Positions 45,388 to 56,188 of a DNA stretch of 64,000 bases are shown here, piece by piece (within the stretch, counting starts at the first letter, position 1; every line of letters starts with the position of its first letter). This DNA comes from Gigantopelta aegis (lineage: Eukaryota > Mollusca > Gastropoda > Neomphalida > Peltospiridae): NCBI RefSeq assembly GCF_016097555.1, contig NC_054713.1, positions 16,464,680-16,528,679 of the forward strand, read 5' to 3'. A program made the position numbers and the translations under genes. The notes beneath the pieces were generated by a model. That model worked only from the letters and a program-made list of their open reading frames with translations, made no database searches and had not been told where the DNA came from.

Positions 45388-45878
45388 GCGTAGCTTGCAT
45401 GAGGTAGACGAGGCGCTTGCCTCGTCTGGAATTTCCCCAGATTTATTTTATTTTTCCCATGACACTGATATTTATTTTACAAGGGCGGGACGTAGCCCAG
45501 TGGTAAAGCGCTCGCTCGATGTGCGGTCGGTCTGGGATCGATCCTCGTCAGTGGGACAATTGGGATATTTCTCGTTCCATCCAGTGCACCACGACTGGTA
45601 CATCAATGGCCGTGGTATGTGCTACCGTGTCTACGGGATGGTGCATATAAAAGAACCCTTGCTGTTAATCGAAAAGAGTAGCCCATGAAGTGGCGATAGC
45701 GGGTTTCCTCTCTTAATGTCCGTGTGGTCCTTAACCATATGTCCGATGCCATATAACCGTAAATAAAATGTGTTGAGTGCGTCGTTAAATAAAACATTTA
45801 AAATAAAAATAATTTTTTTACAGGTCTGGGTTTCCCTCGGCGTATTTTTTTTTACCTCTCTGGCTACGCCTCGGGGAA
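45388..45878. mobile_element. MITE-like insert with GGCGTAGC/GCTACGCC ends
   Basis: Left AATGGCGTAGCTTGC and right CTGGCTACGCCTCGG are inverted. It lies inside the SINE and itself contains a second SINE. The ends resemble the CAGGGGCGTAG family at 4648. Confidence 0.55.
45484..45800 (+). mobile_element. SINE family I, full length, beta tail
   Basis: tRNA head GGGCGGGACGTAGCCCAGTG (A box) and GGGATCGATCC (B box), core, then TGTTGAGTGCGTCGTTAAAT tail. A good reference copy. Confidence 0.9.
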
Positions 45879-46023
45879 ATAGTAGCCCATGAAGTGGCCA
45901 AAGCGGGTTTCCTCTCAATATCTGTGTGGTCCTTAACCATATTTCCGACGCCATATAACCGTAAATAAAATGTGTTGAGTGCGTTGTTAAATAAAACATT
46001 TCCTTTCTTCTGACGCTAAGAGA

Positions 46024-46319
46024 ATGAATGAATGAATGAATGTTTAACGACACCCCAGCACGAAAAATACATCGGCTATTGGGTGTCAAACTATGGTAAT
46101 GCAAATAAATAAAGTGATGATCAACATCAATATAAAAATTCAAGGTTTAAACAAAAACAGTGTAAAGAACAGTGTAAAGAACTGTGCAAAAACACAAATA
46201 TCACAGAATTTTACGGATACTGAATTTTACTAAAAACTTCAATTTTGTGCTGTATTGGCCATTCTCAAAGAAAATGTTACACCCCTGCACCACGGTGAGG
46301 TTACAGCACACGCAGGGGC
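46024..46319 (-). mobile_element. SINE family IV, complete, 14-bp TSD
   Basis: TSD CTGACGCTAAGAGA at 46010-46023 and 46320-46333. The minus-strand head is GCCCCTGCGTGTGCTGTAAC. The tail contains GTATTTTTCGTGCTGGGGTG and ends in (CATT)n. Confidence 0.85.
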
Positions 46320-46333
46320 CTGACGCTAAGAGA

Positions 46334-47653
46334 CTGTTGATAACTGTCCAAATGTCCGTCTAGCTTTCTTACCGTCAGGCTATCCTGTAGACTAATATGC
46401 TAGAATTTCATTATGTTAAAAACAAACCAAAACAAATTACCTTAATAACAGAAATAGAATCTACAAAAAAAGTCGAAACACATTGTTTTAAAATATCAGT
46501 TTTACGCGTTTTAGACTTTCGGAGATTTCAAAATTTCCGGTGGAGCAATGCTCCTGGATCCCCATATAAAGCTCTAGCGCCTCGCGCCTTCAGGCAACTT
46601 AAAATTCAAAATGCCTCAGCAAATATCTAGTTCCCACACCCACCCCCATCCCTACCCCCACCCCTGCCCTCACTTGAAATACTGACTACGGGCCTGTTGC
46701 TAGTAATTTGCTTAACAACTTTGTGGACTTTTTGATAGATAGTGTGGATTTCATGGAACACCGGCAGGTCAAGGGAAACAACTCTAAACTGCAAGGTGGT
46801 AATGTTTGTTGTTGAATTTCAACACTTTTACTAGTTTTAGGATACATTTTTGTTTTGTTTGGGACCGTTTATCAATTACGTAATGCTGTAGGAATATGGG
46901 GGAGGGTGTTGTTACTTGGAAGGGATGGAATATTTGTCAAGAAGGCTGTTTGTCATTTCGTAGTTACGGTCATTGTATCCTCCCATAATTATGATAATAT
47001 GTTTTCGAACAGATAAGCAAATATTGCAAATGAAATGTCTGTAATGAATTCTGAATTAAAAGCTAAATAATCTTTCTTAACTGTTCATTGGAATATAATC
47101 CACGAAACAGACAGAATTATAGATGTTAAATACAATACTGGTTGCAGCAGAAACGTTTTTCCGACATCGTGTCTGGATATACATAATACTGAGGAGTCAT
47201 TTGTTTTCGAACACGTGATAATGTTTCATAGCAGCACAAGAATGTGTATGTATGGTATGCCATGTCTTGGATGTGAGCAAGAAGTTTAGCTTCTTCATCC
47301 TTAGATAAAAAGGTTTGAGGTCCAGATTTGCTATATATTTAAGCATATGATTATATATGACACTCAATCTCCCTCTACAGGATTCGTACAGTGTTTAACT
47401 GGGACTGAAAACCTTTTGGCAGCCTTATGGATGTCTATGTGATTGTTTATTACAGCAGAATATGCCATAGAAAGATGTTCTTGCGTGTATTGATATGATC
47501 TGGATCTCTCAGTGCAAGAAGTAGTCTAAAAAAGAAAAAGGAACCCTTACCTTCAGAAAAAGAATATTGTAAAGTCCGGCAGACGTTAATAAGAAATGGT
47601 CTAAACAGGCTTCCATATTTTTCTAAAATAATCAGATTTATTTTCCTTTACAG
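46334..47653. other. No gene seen
   Basis: No ORF with recognisable domains. A short CCCCAC-rich patch is at 46638-46670. Confidence 0.5.
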
Positions 47654-47751
47654 TGAATGACGTATTCAATATTGATATAAACAAAGCAGACGGCACATCG
47701 AGTGCAGATATAGCCGATGCAGTAAAGTGCTACGTTTGTATTTACATGATG
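47654..47751 (+). CDS. Candidate internal exon of unknown gene (weak)
   Basis: A pyrimidine-rich TTTTCCTTTACAG acceptor is followed by 98 bp in one open frame ending before a GTATGT donor. The peptide ends DAVKCYVCIYMM. The CYVC phrase recalls the start of Ly6/three-finger domains, but nothing else confirms this. No partner exons were found, so it may be chance. Confidence 0.22.
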
Positions 47752-48404
47752 GTATGTACCCAAAATCTGGACAGTGATTCATTAACATTATTTTTCAATA
47801 AATTAATTGCCATACTTACACAAGGAAGTTTCCTATGCATCGTTTTTGTAGCGAACTATGCACAACCTCTTCTTTTCAATCTGCGATGTTTGTTGACGTC
47901 ACACCTTCAGTATGCACGTGGAAAATCGCGTATAAATGAGCTGTTCGAAAACATATGTTCGAATTTATATGACGGTATGATAATGTAAAGTAGGGCCTAA
48001 TCCACCATGACACCCAAGTATAGTCTGGCTCGCAGTTGCCGCTGGCTCGCAGCGTGCTTGGCTATGCTTGGAATAAACATTTGGAAGCGCCATCTAGCGT
48101 TTGTTGACATATGCATATAGACAGAAGGAAGTATGTTTTTGACAAATGCGAACAAATCAGTGTGATATATTCCGTTCTCTTGTAAATTGACAAAACAAAT
48201 ATAAATCATGCGCCATTTTCACAAACCTTGAAATAATTGATCCCAGACCGGTCGTCTGTTATTTGGGTTTGTCAGCTGACTAGCCCGAGTACTCTGACTG
48301 TAGGGGTCTGGATGGACATTTGGACAGATTTTCAGCCCTGGCTACAGTCGGAGACCAAGCTATGTCATTTTCTGGCAATTGCTGTCCACCACACGGTAGT
48401 CAAA

Positions 48405-48560
48405 GATATCTGCTCTAATACCACAACAATCCCATGTTTGACGTCAAATACCTTTACATCGATCATTTTAGTGTGAATAGGTTTTTTAAAATCCACATAT
48501 TAATCACTGATACACAAACTACAGAAAGAAATCCGACAGCACCCACATTCAGTTAACCTT
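48405..48560. repeat. Dispersed repeat related to 13456-14075
   Basis: Shared phrases TTTGACGTCAAATAC, AAAATCCACATATTAATCAC and CTACAGAAAGAAATCCGACAG. Confidence 0.7.
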
Positions 48561-48685
48561 TGGTACACTCCATCGCAAGAATTACAAAGCTGGCTGACCT
48601 ATAACGTGACATAGGTCATGTGATCGCCCACTGAGTGATTCTGCCTTATACACAGTTATAGCTAGGGGCAGTCTCATACCAAGCA

Positions 48686-48688
<3 letters not shown>

Positions 48689-48728
<40 letters not shown>

Positions 48729-48744
48729 CATGTATATATATATA
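48689..48744. repeat. (TA)n microsatellite
   Basis: TA run with TG interruptions. Confidence 0.9.
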
Positions 48745-49469
48745 TAAAAATCATTTATTAATATATTATATTACAATATATATATTTCTTCATCTGTTTT
48801 GAAGTAGGTATATTTTCAGAACAGATTTTATTTTGGGGAGTGTTATTTATAGTAAACAAGGGTCTAGGAATTAACTTATAGTATAGGCGATTCTGTTTAG
48901 AATAGTATTAATGTGTTCAAAAGTCAAGGTTGTGGTTAAATGATTGAATGTTGCCCAATGCCCCAGGTTGCGTGTGAATGCACGCTGTGGTATAAACAAT
49001 TGGATGTTTCTGCATTTTTTTCATGCAACACATTTGTCAAATAAGCTATGGTTAAGTGAAAATCATGCACTACCTGGATATATTAGATCCAAATTAATTT
49101 CTTCAGTTCACTCCCTGTCTTATTGGCTGTTTTTGAAGATGGGTAACGAAAATACTAAAAGTCGTAAACGTCACGGTGAAGGTAGTTTTGCGTAATGAAA
49201 AACAGATACTGCAGGATTAACTATATCAGATTTTAAAATTCTGTGGACTTTCCATACTTTATTTATGAGTACAAATAAAGAGGTTTTTAACTGGTTGAGA
49301 GAACATGACCTTTTAGCAAGAGATTTAACGTGTGACTGCGGTTTAAACATGAAACAACAGAAGAATACGAAAAAAAACTAATTTTTTGAAGGATCATGTT
49401 AATCTTAAACATCCGTGACTTGATGATTTTTATAAAGTATTATCTTGGAGGAACTACTCTACACCGATG

Positions 49470-49823
49470 ACCGGCCTTGGTGGCGTCATGGTTCGGCCAT
49501 CGGTTTACAGGCTGGTAGGTACTGGGTACGGATCCCAGTCGAGGCATGGGATTTTTAATCCAGATACCGACTCCAAACCTGAGTGAGTGTTCCGCAAGGC
49601 TCAGTGGGTAAGTGTAAACCACTTGCACTGACCAGTTATCCATAACTGGTTCAACACAGGCCATGGTTTGTGCTATCCTGTCTGTGGGAAGTGCAAATAA
49701 AAGATCCCTTGCTGCCTGTTGTAAAAGAGTAGCCTATGTGGTGACAGCGGGTTTCCTCTTAAACAGTGTCAGAATGACCATATGTTTGACGTCCAATGGC
49801 GTCGTTAAATAAAACATACTTTT
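49470..49823 (+). mobile_element. SINE family II, 11-bp TSD, in Merlin transposase
   Basis: TSD CTACACCGATG at 49459-49469 and 49824-49834. tRNA-like head CCGGCCTTGGTGGCGTCATGG and beta-type tail. Confidence 0.92.
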
Positions 49824-50095
49824 CTACACCGATGTGCATTGGCAATTGGAATGAATTTCAAATTCACGGCTGTAATCTGGGCTAGTTATATCCGTGAACT
49901 TTGTGGCCATTACATATACCAACAATGCCAGATGATTCAGTTCATCGGACAGGTAGAAATAGATGAAAGTTTATTTGGAAGAAAGATGAAGTACAGAATT
50001 TTGATTTTTGGAATAATAGAAAGAGAAAGTAACGTCATCATTTTGTATCCTGTTGACAAACAAAATACTTCAATTCCTTTAATTCAAAGACATGT

Positions 50096-50415
50096 TGGGG
50101 CGGATATAGCCCAGTGGTAAAGCGTTCGCTTGATGCGCAGTCGGTCTAGGATCGGTCCCTGTTGGTGGGCCCATTGGTCTATTTCTCATTACAGCTAGTG
50201 TACCACGACTGTTATTTCAAAGGCCATGGTATGTGCTATCCTGTCTGTGGGATGGTGCATATAAAAGATCCCTTGCTGCTAATCGAAAAAGAGTAGCCCG
50301 TGGCGATAGCAGGTTTCCTCTCTCAATATCTGTGTGGTCTTAACCATATGTTTGACACCATATAACCGTAAATAAAATGTGTTGAGTGCGTCGTTAAATA
50401 AAACATTTCCTTCCT
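50096..50415 (+). mobile_element. SINE family I (beta tail), 12-bp TSD, in Merlin transposase
   Basis: TSD TCAAAGACATGT / TCAAAGACACGT at 50084-50095 and 50416-50427. Head with TAGCCCAGTGGTAAAGCG. Confidence 0.92.
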
Positions 50416-50640
50416 TCAAAGACACGTGAGTCCCGGATCACAAATATTTTCAGACAGCTGACCCGCTTACTTGCAGCTGAATACTTTAAGATATGAACAT
50501 TACATGGTGTGCAATAAAAGTAATTTTAACCAAAAGTATAAACATGTTAAAAAACCCACAAACCAATTGGCAAGAAAAGGAAATTGAAGAAACCAGTAAA
50601 GGAAACTATAGAAGATATTTCAACAGGCAACAACTTCAAA

Positions 50641-51049
50641 TACATATTTTAATGTTAAAAGAATGAACAGTATATCATTTTTTAATGATGCAGCCCAACA
50701 ACAAACTGGTGAAAGCAGAAAATTAATAAACTATGAACCCCTGAAATATAATTAAATATTTTAATTATATTTAAACAATATCAAAATTCACAATAACACA
50801 ACAAATGATAATTGAATGCAACAAAAACTAGTAAAATGACATCATTTTATTACAGAAAATACATAAATGAATAATTTAAAAAGGTTCTACTAATCGATAA
50901 ATGCAGCACAATACATAATTGTATCGCAACGGTATTTAATGTATGACAATTTACATTATTTCATTATGAATTGTTTTTAAGTAATACAAATATTCCCATA
51001 TATTTATTGGATGGAAGAGAATCACGATATAGCCAAAGTTACCATTTGG
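50641..51049. other. AT-rich, no gene seen
   Basis: Probably the 3' non-coding part of the Merlin element. No inverted end was located. Confidence 0.4.
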
Positions 51050-51306
51050 TTTAGGATCAATCCCTGTCAGTGGGCCCATTAGGCTATTTCTCATTCTAGA
51101 CAGTGCACCACAACTGGTATATCAAAGTCTGTGGGATGAGCTATCCTCTCTGTGGGATGATGCATAAAAAGGATCCCTTGCTACTAATGGAAACGTAGTG
51201 GATATCCTCACTGAGACTATACCAAAATGACCATATGTTTGACATCCAATAGCGATGATTAATAAATCAATGTGCTCTTGTTGTGTCGTTAAACAAGACA
51301 AACTTT
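51050..51306 (+). mobile_element. SINE, alpha tail, head truncated
   Basis: Begins within the head (GGATCAATCCCTGTCAGTGG) and ends GTGTCGTTAAACAAGACAAAC. Confidence 0.85.
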
Positions 51307-51765
51307 ATTGCTAAAATTACGTGCTGGAACATTTTGGTCTATGGAAAGTGGGGGCATTTTGCCCCGGGATAGATAGGACTGGTGTATATCGGAATAAGCC
51401 TCAACATATATGCTCTGTGTGTAATGTCGAAGTTTACTTTCAAAACCAAACAAATTAACTTCTTTCTTTTTTTCCGCCATGCCTCAACATACTGAACTAA
51501 AATGTGTATAGCTTTACAGGCCAATTATTTCAAATTTTATGGGAAACACTTTTACAGTTTGGTGCCTTGTGAACATGGGAACCAATCAGGAAAAAAAAGA
51601 AAAAAAGTATATTATTTTTGTTCAATAGTCGTACTCGATATTATAATCATGGGAAACAAAATTGGGATTCCGTGATTCTATGACTGTCACATTACTGGAA
51701 ACAATAGTTTCTGTGAAATGCGAGGACCGGCTTGACCATGAACATCAAGTTTGACATTTATTGTG
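51307..51765. other. No gene seen
   Basis: No supported feature. Confidence 0.5.
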
Positions 51766-51999
51766 ATGTTCCAGCCAGTGCTCCACAACTGGTGTAACAA
51801 AGGCCATGGTATGTACTATCTGTCTGTGGGATGGTGCATATAAAAGATCCTTTGCTGCTAATTGAAAAGAGTAGCCCATGAAGTGCCGACAGCTGGTTTC
51901 CTCTCTATATTTGTGTGGTCCATAACCATATGTCTGAAGCCATTTAACCGTAAATAAAATGTGTTGAGTGCTTCGTTAAATAAAACATTTCCTTCCTTC
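51766..51999 (+). mobile_element. SINE, beta tail, head truncated
   Basis: Begins TGTTCCAGCCAGTGCTCCAC and ends TCGTTAAATAAAACATTTCC. Confidence 0.85.
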
Positions 52000-52132
52000 T
52001 TCATGGTGATTTACCAATTTTTCCCATAGTTATGGCCCTTGAGGAGTTGGACCAAGTAGGTGACATTTATTGCTTTAGCATTACTCTCAGAATGCTGGTT
52101 TTAATATCTCGTATTGTTTAATAATTTTGTAG

Positions 52133-52381
52133 GTGGAAAGATCCATCCTCGTTCACAGATACCTCATGCCAAGCACACCAAGCAGAATGGCTACACGTCT
52201 CTTTGTGTGTCTGTTTCTGCTGAGCTGTGGATTATGTGACAAGTTCAAGGTCGCTGTCTACGAGCATGTGGTCATCCTACCGAACACCCTGACCCACGTC
52301 GTCACTAGACCGCAGGCCGTGGAACTGATGGAGAAAAACCTGAAGATATACGAAACACAGGCCAGGAGGGCACATGATCAG
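52133..52381 (+). CDS. VNN1-like: Vanin/biotinidase-like gene, exon 1
   Basis: A TTTTGTAG acceptor precedes 52133, so the exon may start there with 5' UTR. I prefer the ATG at 52187 because it opens a clean signal peptide (MATRLFVCLFLLSCGLC), although one at 52166 is also in frame. The exon codes 65 residues from 52187. It contains VAVYEHVVILPN and AVELMEKNLKIYETQ, the N-terminal beta strand and helix of the nitrilase-fold domain in vanins and biotinidase. It ends GATCAG before GTACAT. Spliced to 60380 it reads HDQ-NVSILIFPENG in frame, matching the usual family order. Confidence 0.85.
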
Positions 52382-52397
52382 GTACATGTACAGGGTT

Positions 52398-52482
52398 AAA
52401 GTTTGTTTTGTTTAACGACACCACTAGAGCACATTGATTTATTAATCATTGGAAGTCAAACAGTTGATAATTTTGAGTCTTA
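52398..52482 (-). mobile_element. SINE alpha-tail fragment beside exon 1
   Basis: Starts 16 bp after the exon 1 donor: GTTTGTTTTGTTTAACGACA through TTGATAATTTTGAGTCTT. Confidence 0.85.
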
Positions 52483-52731
52483 AATGGGAATAACTTGAAA
52501 AAGATGTACGAACCCTAAAATATTTTTAGGGTCTTTATTTTTTGGGATGAGAACAAAAAATAGGTTGCGCAAACGACGCACAAGCGAAACGATCATTCAC
52601 ACACTTTTCACAGAAAAAAAATAAATGTTTTATTTAACAATGCACACAAAACGCATTTTTGCACTTTTCAGACCTTGACATGAGATTTTTTTAGGGGAAT
52701 TAATAATTGCTTCCCTAATTTAGATTATGGG

Positions 52732-53002
52732 ATTTGGTTTGTTTAATGACATCACTAGAGCACATTGATTTATTAATCATCAGCTGTTGGATGTCCAACA
52801 TTTGGTAATTTTGACATATAATCAGAAGAGGAAACCTGCTACATTTTTCTAACAGACAGGATAGCACGTGCCACAGCCTTTGATATACCAGTTGTGGTGC
52901 ACTGGCAGGAACGAGCAATAGCCCAATGGGCCCGCTGACAGGATTGATCCCAAACTGACCGCACATCAAGTGAGTGCTTTACCACTGGGAAACCTCTCTC
53001 CC
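52732..53002 (-). mobile_element. SINE family I, full length, 11-bp TSD
   Basis: TSD TAGATTATGGG at 52721-52731 and 53003-53013. Alpha tail, core and tRNA head (minus strand, CCCAGTGGTAAAGCAC). Confidence 0.92.
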
Positions 53003-53013
53003 TAGATTATGGG

Positions 53014-53735
53014 GAACCAGTTAAAGTATGAACATATTGATCCAATATAAATTCACATGTTAAAGGGAGCTAAAAATTACTATTCTACAACTGGTCTCAG
53101 GGGATTGATGGGTAGTGGTGGTGTGATTAATTGGAATACTCGAAGATTGGTTGGTAAAATCCAAATTCCAACTAATCGATTACAATGTCTGGTAATTGAT
53201 TATAAATTAACATACACATATCTTATTCTAAGGAAATTGCCAAAGTGGCCTGAATGGTATCTATAAAAATGGTAATTACAAATTTCAACTGTATTATTTG
53301 CAGATTGATCTGCAAAATTGTAATGATGTTTATACAGCGTTACCATTTTGCATAAAAACATAATATACATTATACCCTACAATAAAAATAGCTAAATCTA
53401 TTTTGTGTTAATTGATAAAGGATAAAGTCAAGTCTGGTAATTGAGCGGTCTATTTTGAACTTGTGAGATCCGTGCGTTTCACCAACAATCTTTATTTTAT
53501 AACAACCGGTTGAGTTTTTAGCATGGCTGAAAACCTTGTCAGCAAGAAAAGGTCGCAACTTTTGCTGGAGCATGTGAACATGATGATTTGAAAAACAAGA
53601 AGTACAAGAAATTCTTCCTTTAACTTAAAAAGAAAGTTTAGTTTTAGTTAAAAAATAAAAAGTGACAATTTTACATGTATAGCACTGTTATTCTTATCTT
53701 TTGCATCCATTAGATACCTTGAGTAGCAAGGCTTG
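53014..53735. other. No gene seen (intron)
   Basis: Short open frames only, with no recognisable domains. Confidence 0.5.
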
Positions 53736-54388
53736 CGGTGAACTCATATGGAAAACTTACTCGTATGGGGGAAAATACAGTGAACTCGTATGGAAATCCA
53801 CAAGTGAACTCGTATGGAAGACTTACTCATATGGAAATTACAAACTGATATATCCAATACTGTATAGCAATTTGTGTGTAGTTTTTATGACATCAGAATA
53901 TGTTCTAGATCAAATACATATATTACTTTCAATGTTACCTATAATGATAGCTATTCACATGTTGACAGAATGTGTTATACATACATACATTTATATATTT
54001 TATATGAAGGTATATTATCCATACTATACCATACCATACCGGTGACATTGGACGCTTGTTACAGAATAAATTAAACATGATTAATTGAACATATTTGTGT
54101 CAAGTTATTTTCTATTGATTTGGAATTACACGGGTGACACGAAAATAGGTGACTGCCATTGACGCATAAACTGCGGTTGACACGCAAATAGTTGACTGAT
54201 GGTGACATAAATAAGAGGCATGTATACAAAACAAGTGTCAAAATACACATTTAAGAGAAATATCAAAGTTAGTATATCTGCATATCCATATACATCCCCA
54301 TACGAGTTCACCGTTATTTTTTACATACGAGTTCGTTTTCCATACGAGTTTTCCGTTCATACGAGTTAGTTTCCATACGAGTTCACTG
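53736..54388. mobile_element. Non-autonomous DNA element with repeated subterminal GAACTCGTATGG motifs
   Basis: The left 100 bp holds four to five direct copies of (GT)GAACTCGTATGGAAA-like sequence. The right 100 bp (54295-54388) holds a matching set in inverted orientation (TCCATACGAGTTCAC). The outermost motifs (CGGTGAACTC and GAGTTCACTG) form the ends. The interior has no transposase, and no clear TSD was seen. Confidence 0.7.
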
Positions 54389-54439
54389 CATCCCAGTAAC
54401 AATACCCTTCAGTTGTGTCAATAAGCAAACAAACTTACA

Positions 54440-54880
54440 TATTTTTAACCTTCAGTAACAAAAGGTTTAACGGGACTGACCCTAGTTTCAGCCCATGAAA
54501 ATGCACACTAAGTTTAGTTTATCTACAAACCTGTAACACATTTGTATAATGATACAATTGATTGAAACATGAGTCTATGACTTTGAAATGCTGAAATACC
54601 CTGTAAAAATAGACTAAAACTCGACTCCCTAACTGGTACTAAAAATACGATAAATGCATATTGTGATATTAAAAACACCAGGATGACCAAAAGCATTTCA
54701 AATGTACGGAAATGGATAATCTAAACAATAAAAGCTAAGTAAAGTATGATTTCAGTTATCAAAAATATCTCTAATAGTAAATATCTAATAGTAAAAAAAA
54801 TATGCCATAGTGTTTAAAAACTGGGGTATGATATCCCTTTAAAATGTCGATGGTTGACAGTCCTACCAATTCCCACCACT
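54440..54880. repeat. Dispersed repeat related (reversed) to 39130-39475
   Basis: Starts near GACCCTAGTTTCAGCCCATG, the inverse of the 39440 region, then AT-rich sequence. 54881-55756 contains a C run (55008-55025) and an AAATAAATACATGT tandem repeat (55280-55360), and no gene. Confidence 0.5.
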
Positions 54881-55756
54881 AGTGATGGCTCCCTTTATAT
54901 GATGACGTTCAATTTATATGATATCTGACTTACATGTTTGGTTAGGGACTGTCTCAAAATGTCATTACTTCTCTCTAGACGAATAACCCTCTAATACTTT
55001 TCAACCTCCCCCCCCCCCCCCCCCCTAATGAATTTAGTCAGGGAAAAAGGTGTTGAAATTGTTTGGGCCACAAAAGTTGGAGGACGAAATTGACAAACGG
55101 TATCTTCTTACAATTGAGAGTGATGTCATTGTGAAACGTGTCACTTTAACGAGAAGTCTTATTCTGCGTTCGGATGTGCTCAGAAACAGGAAATTTCCAA
55201 CTTGTCAAACCGTAATTGCCGAGACTTAACTGTTCATGTGTTTTTTATGAATTGTGGTTTCGAATTTCACTTTATAAATAAATGAATAAATAAGTAAATA
55301 AATAAATACATGTAAATAAATAAATACATGTAAATAAATAAATACATGTAAATAAATAAAAAATAAAAAACACAAACTTTTCGAAACTTTCATTTTTAAC
55401 TTTTTATCCGCATGGGTGTTTTAACCCCTCCCCACCTTCCGCGGGTTATTTGTTAGGGAGAAGTGATAAAAAATTTAATCAGTCTCTTAAGCACCACATA
55501 GATAATGAGAGAGAAAACCAGCTGTCAGTACCTCATGGGCTCTTCTTTTTTCAATTAGATCTCAGTTGTGAAATAAAGAGAAGTAATTAATTTCTCCTCA
55601 GACTTAGAATATGGGGAGCCATTTAAGAAATTATATTGAGCGTTGATATTGACCGGTAATCCTTTGGTAGTATTTTTTCTTTTCTTTTTAATTCATTTGC
55701 TAAGGGGAGCAAAACAAAGGACAGACACTTCATGTGTTTTTTAATAAATCTTGAAG

Positions 55757-56034
55757 GAAAGAAATGTTTTATTTAATTACTCACTCAACACCTTTTATTT
55801 ACGGCTATATGGCATCAGACATATGGTTAAGGACCACACAGATATTGAGAGAGGAAACTTGCTGTCACCACTTCATGGGCTACTCTTTTCGATTAGCAGC
55901 AAGGGATCTTTTACATGCACCATCCCACAGACAGGATAGTACATACCACAGTCTTTGTTACACCAGTTGTGGAGCACTGGCTGGAACGAGAAATAGACCT
56001 ATGAGCAATGTCCTGCCCCTCCCCCCCTCCATTT
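55757..56034 (-). mobile_element. SINE family I (beta tail), 13-bp TSD
   Basis: TSD ATAAATCTTGAAG at 55744-55756 and 56035-56047. The tRNA head is shortened at the right. Confidence 0.9.
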
Positions 56035-56188
56035 ATAAATCTTGAAGTCGTTGGCTTATTGGAATATACTGGATACGCCATAATTATCTGGTAGACCCTA
56101 CTTTTTGACATTATTCAATGTTATACCCATTGGGCTATTTCTCGTTCCACATACACATACACATACACATATATATATATATATATAC

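Larger units (their letters stand above)
45251..46009 (+). mobile_element. SINE (head truncated, beta tail), split by a nested insertion
   Basis: 5' part 45251-45387 and 3' part 45879-46009. CTGACGCTAA occurs before (45241-45250) and after (46010-46019) as the TSD. Confidence 0.8.
49215..50640 (+). pseudogene. Merlin-type (ISXO2/IS1016-like DDE) transposase pseudogene
   Basis: After removal of two SINEs (49470-49823, 50096-50415) the reading is collinear with eukaryotic Merlin transposases. It contains ILWTFHTLFMSTNKEVFNWL and CDCGLNM near 49230-49355, ALAIGMNFKFTAV and YIRELCGHYIYQQC near 49840-49930, and the diagnostic GQVEIDESLFGRK (catalytic region, near 49950). ILIFGIIERESNVIILYPVD, then SPGSQIFSD and LNTLRYEHYMVCN follow near 50430-50505. 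Frameshifts and stops disable it. Relatives in bacteria are IS1016/IS1595-type elements. Confidence 0.85.
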
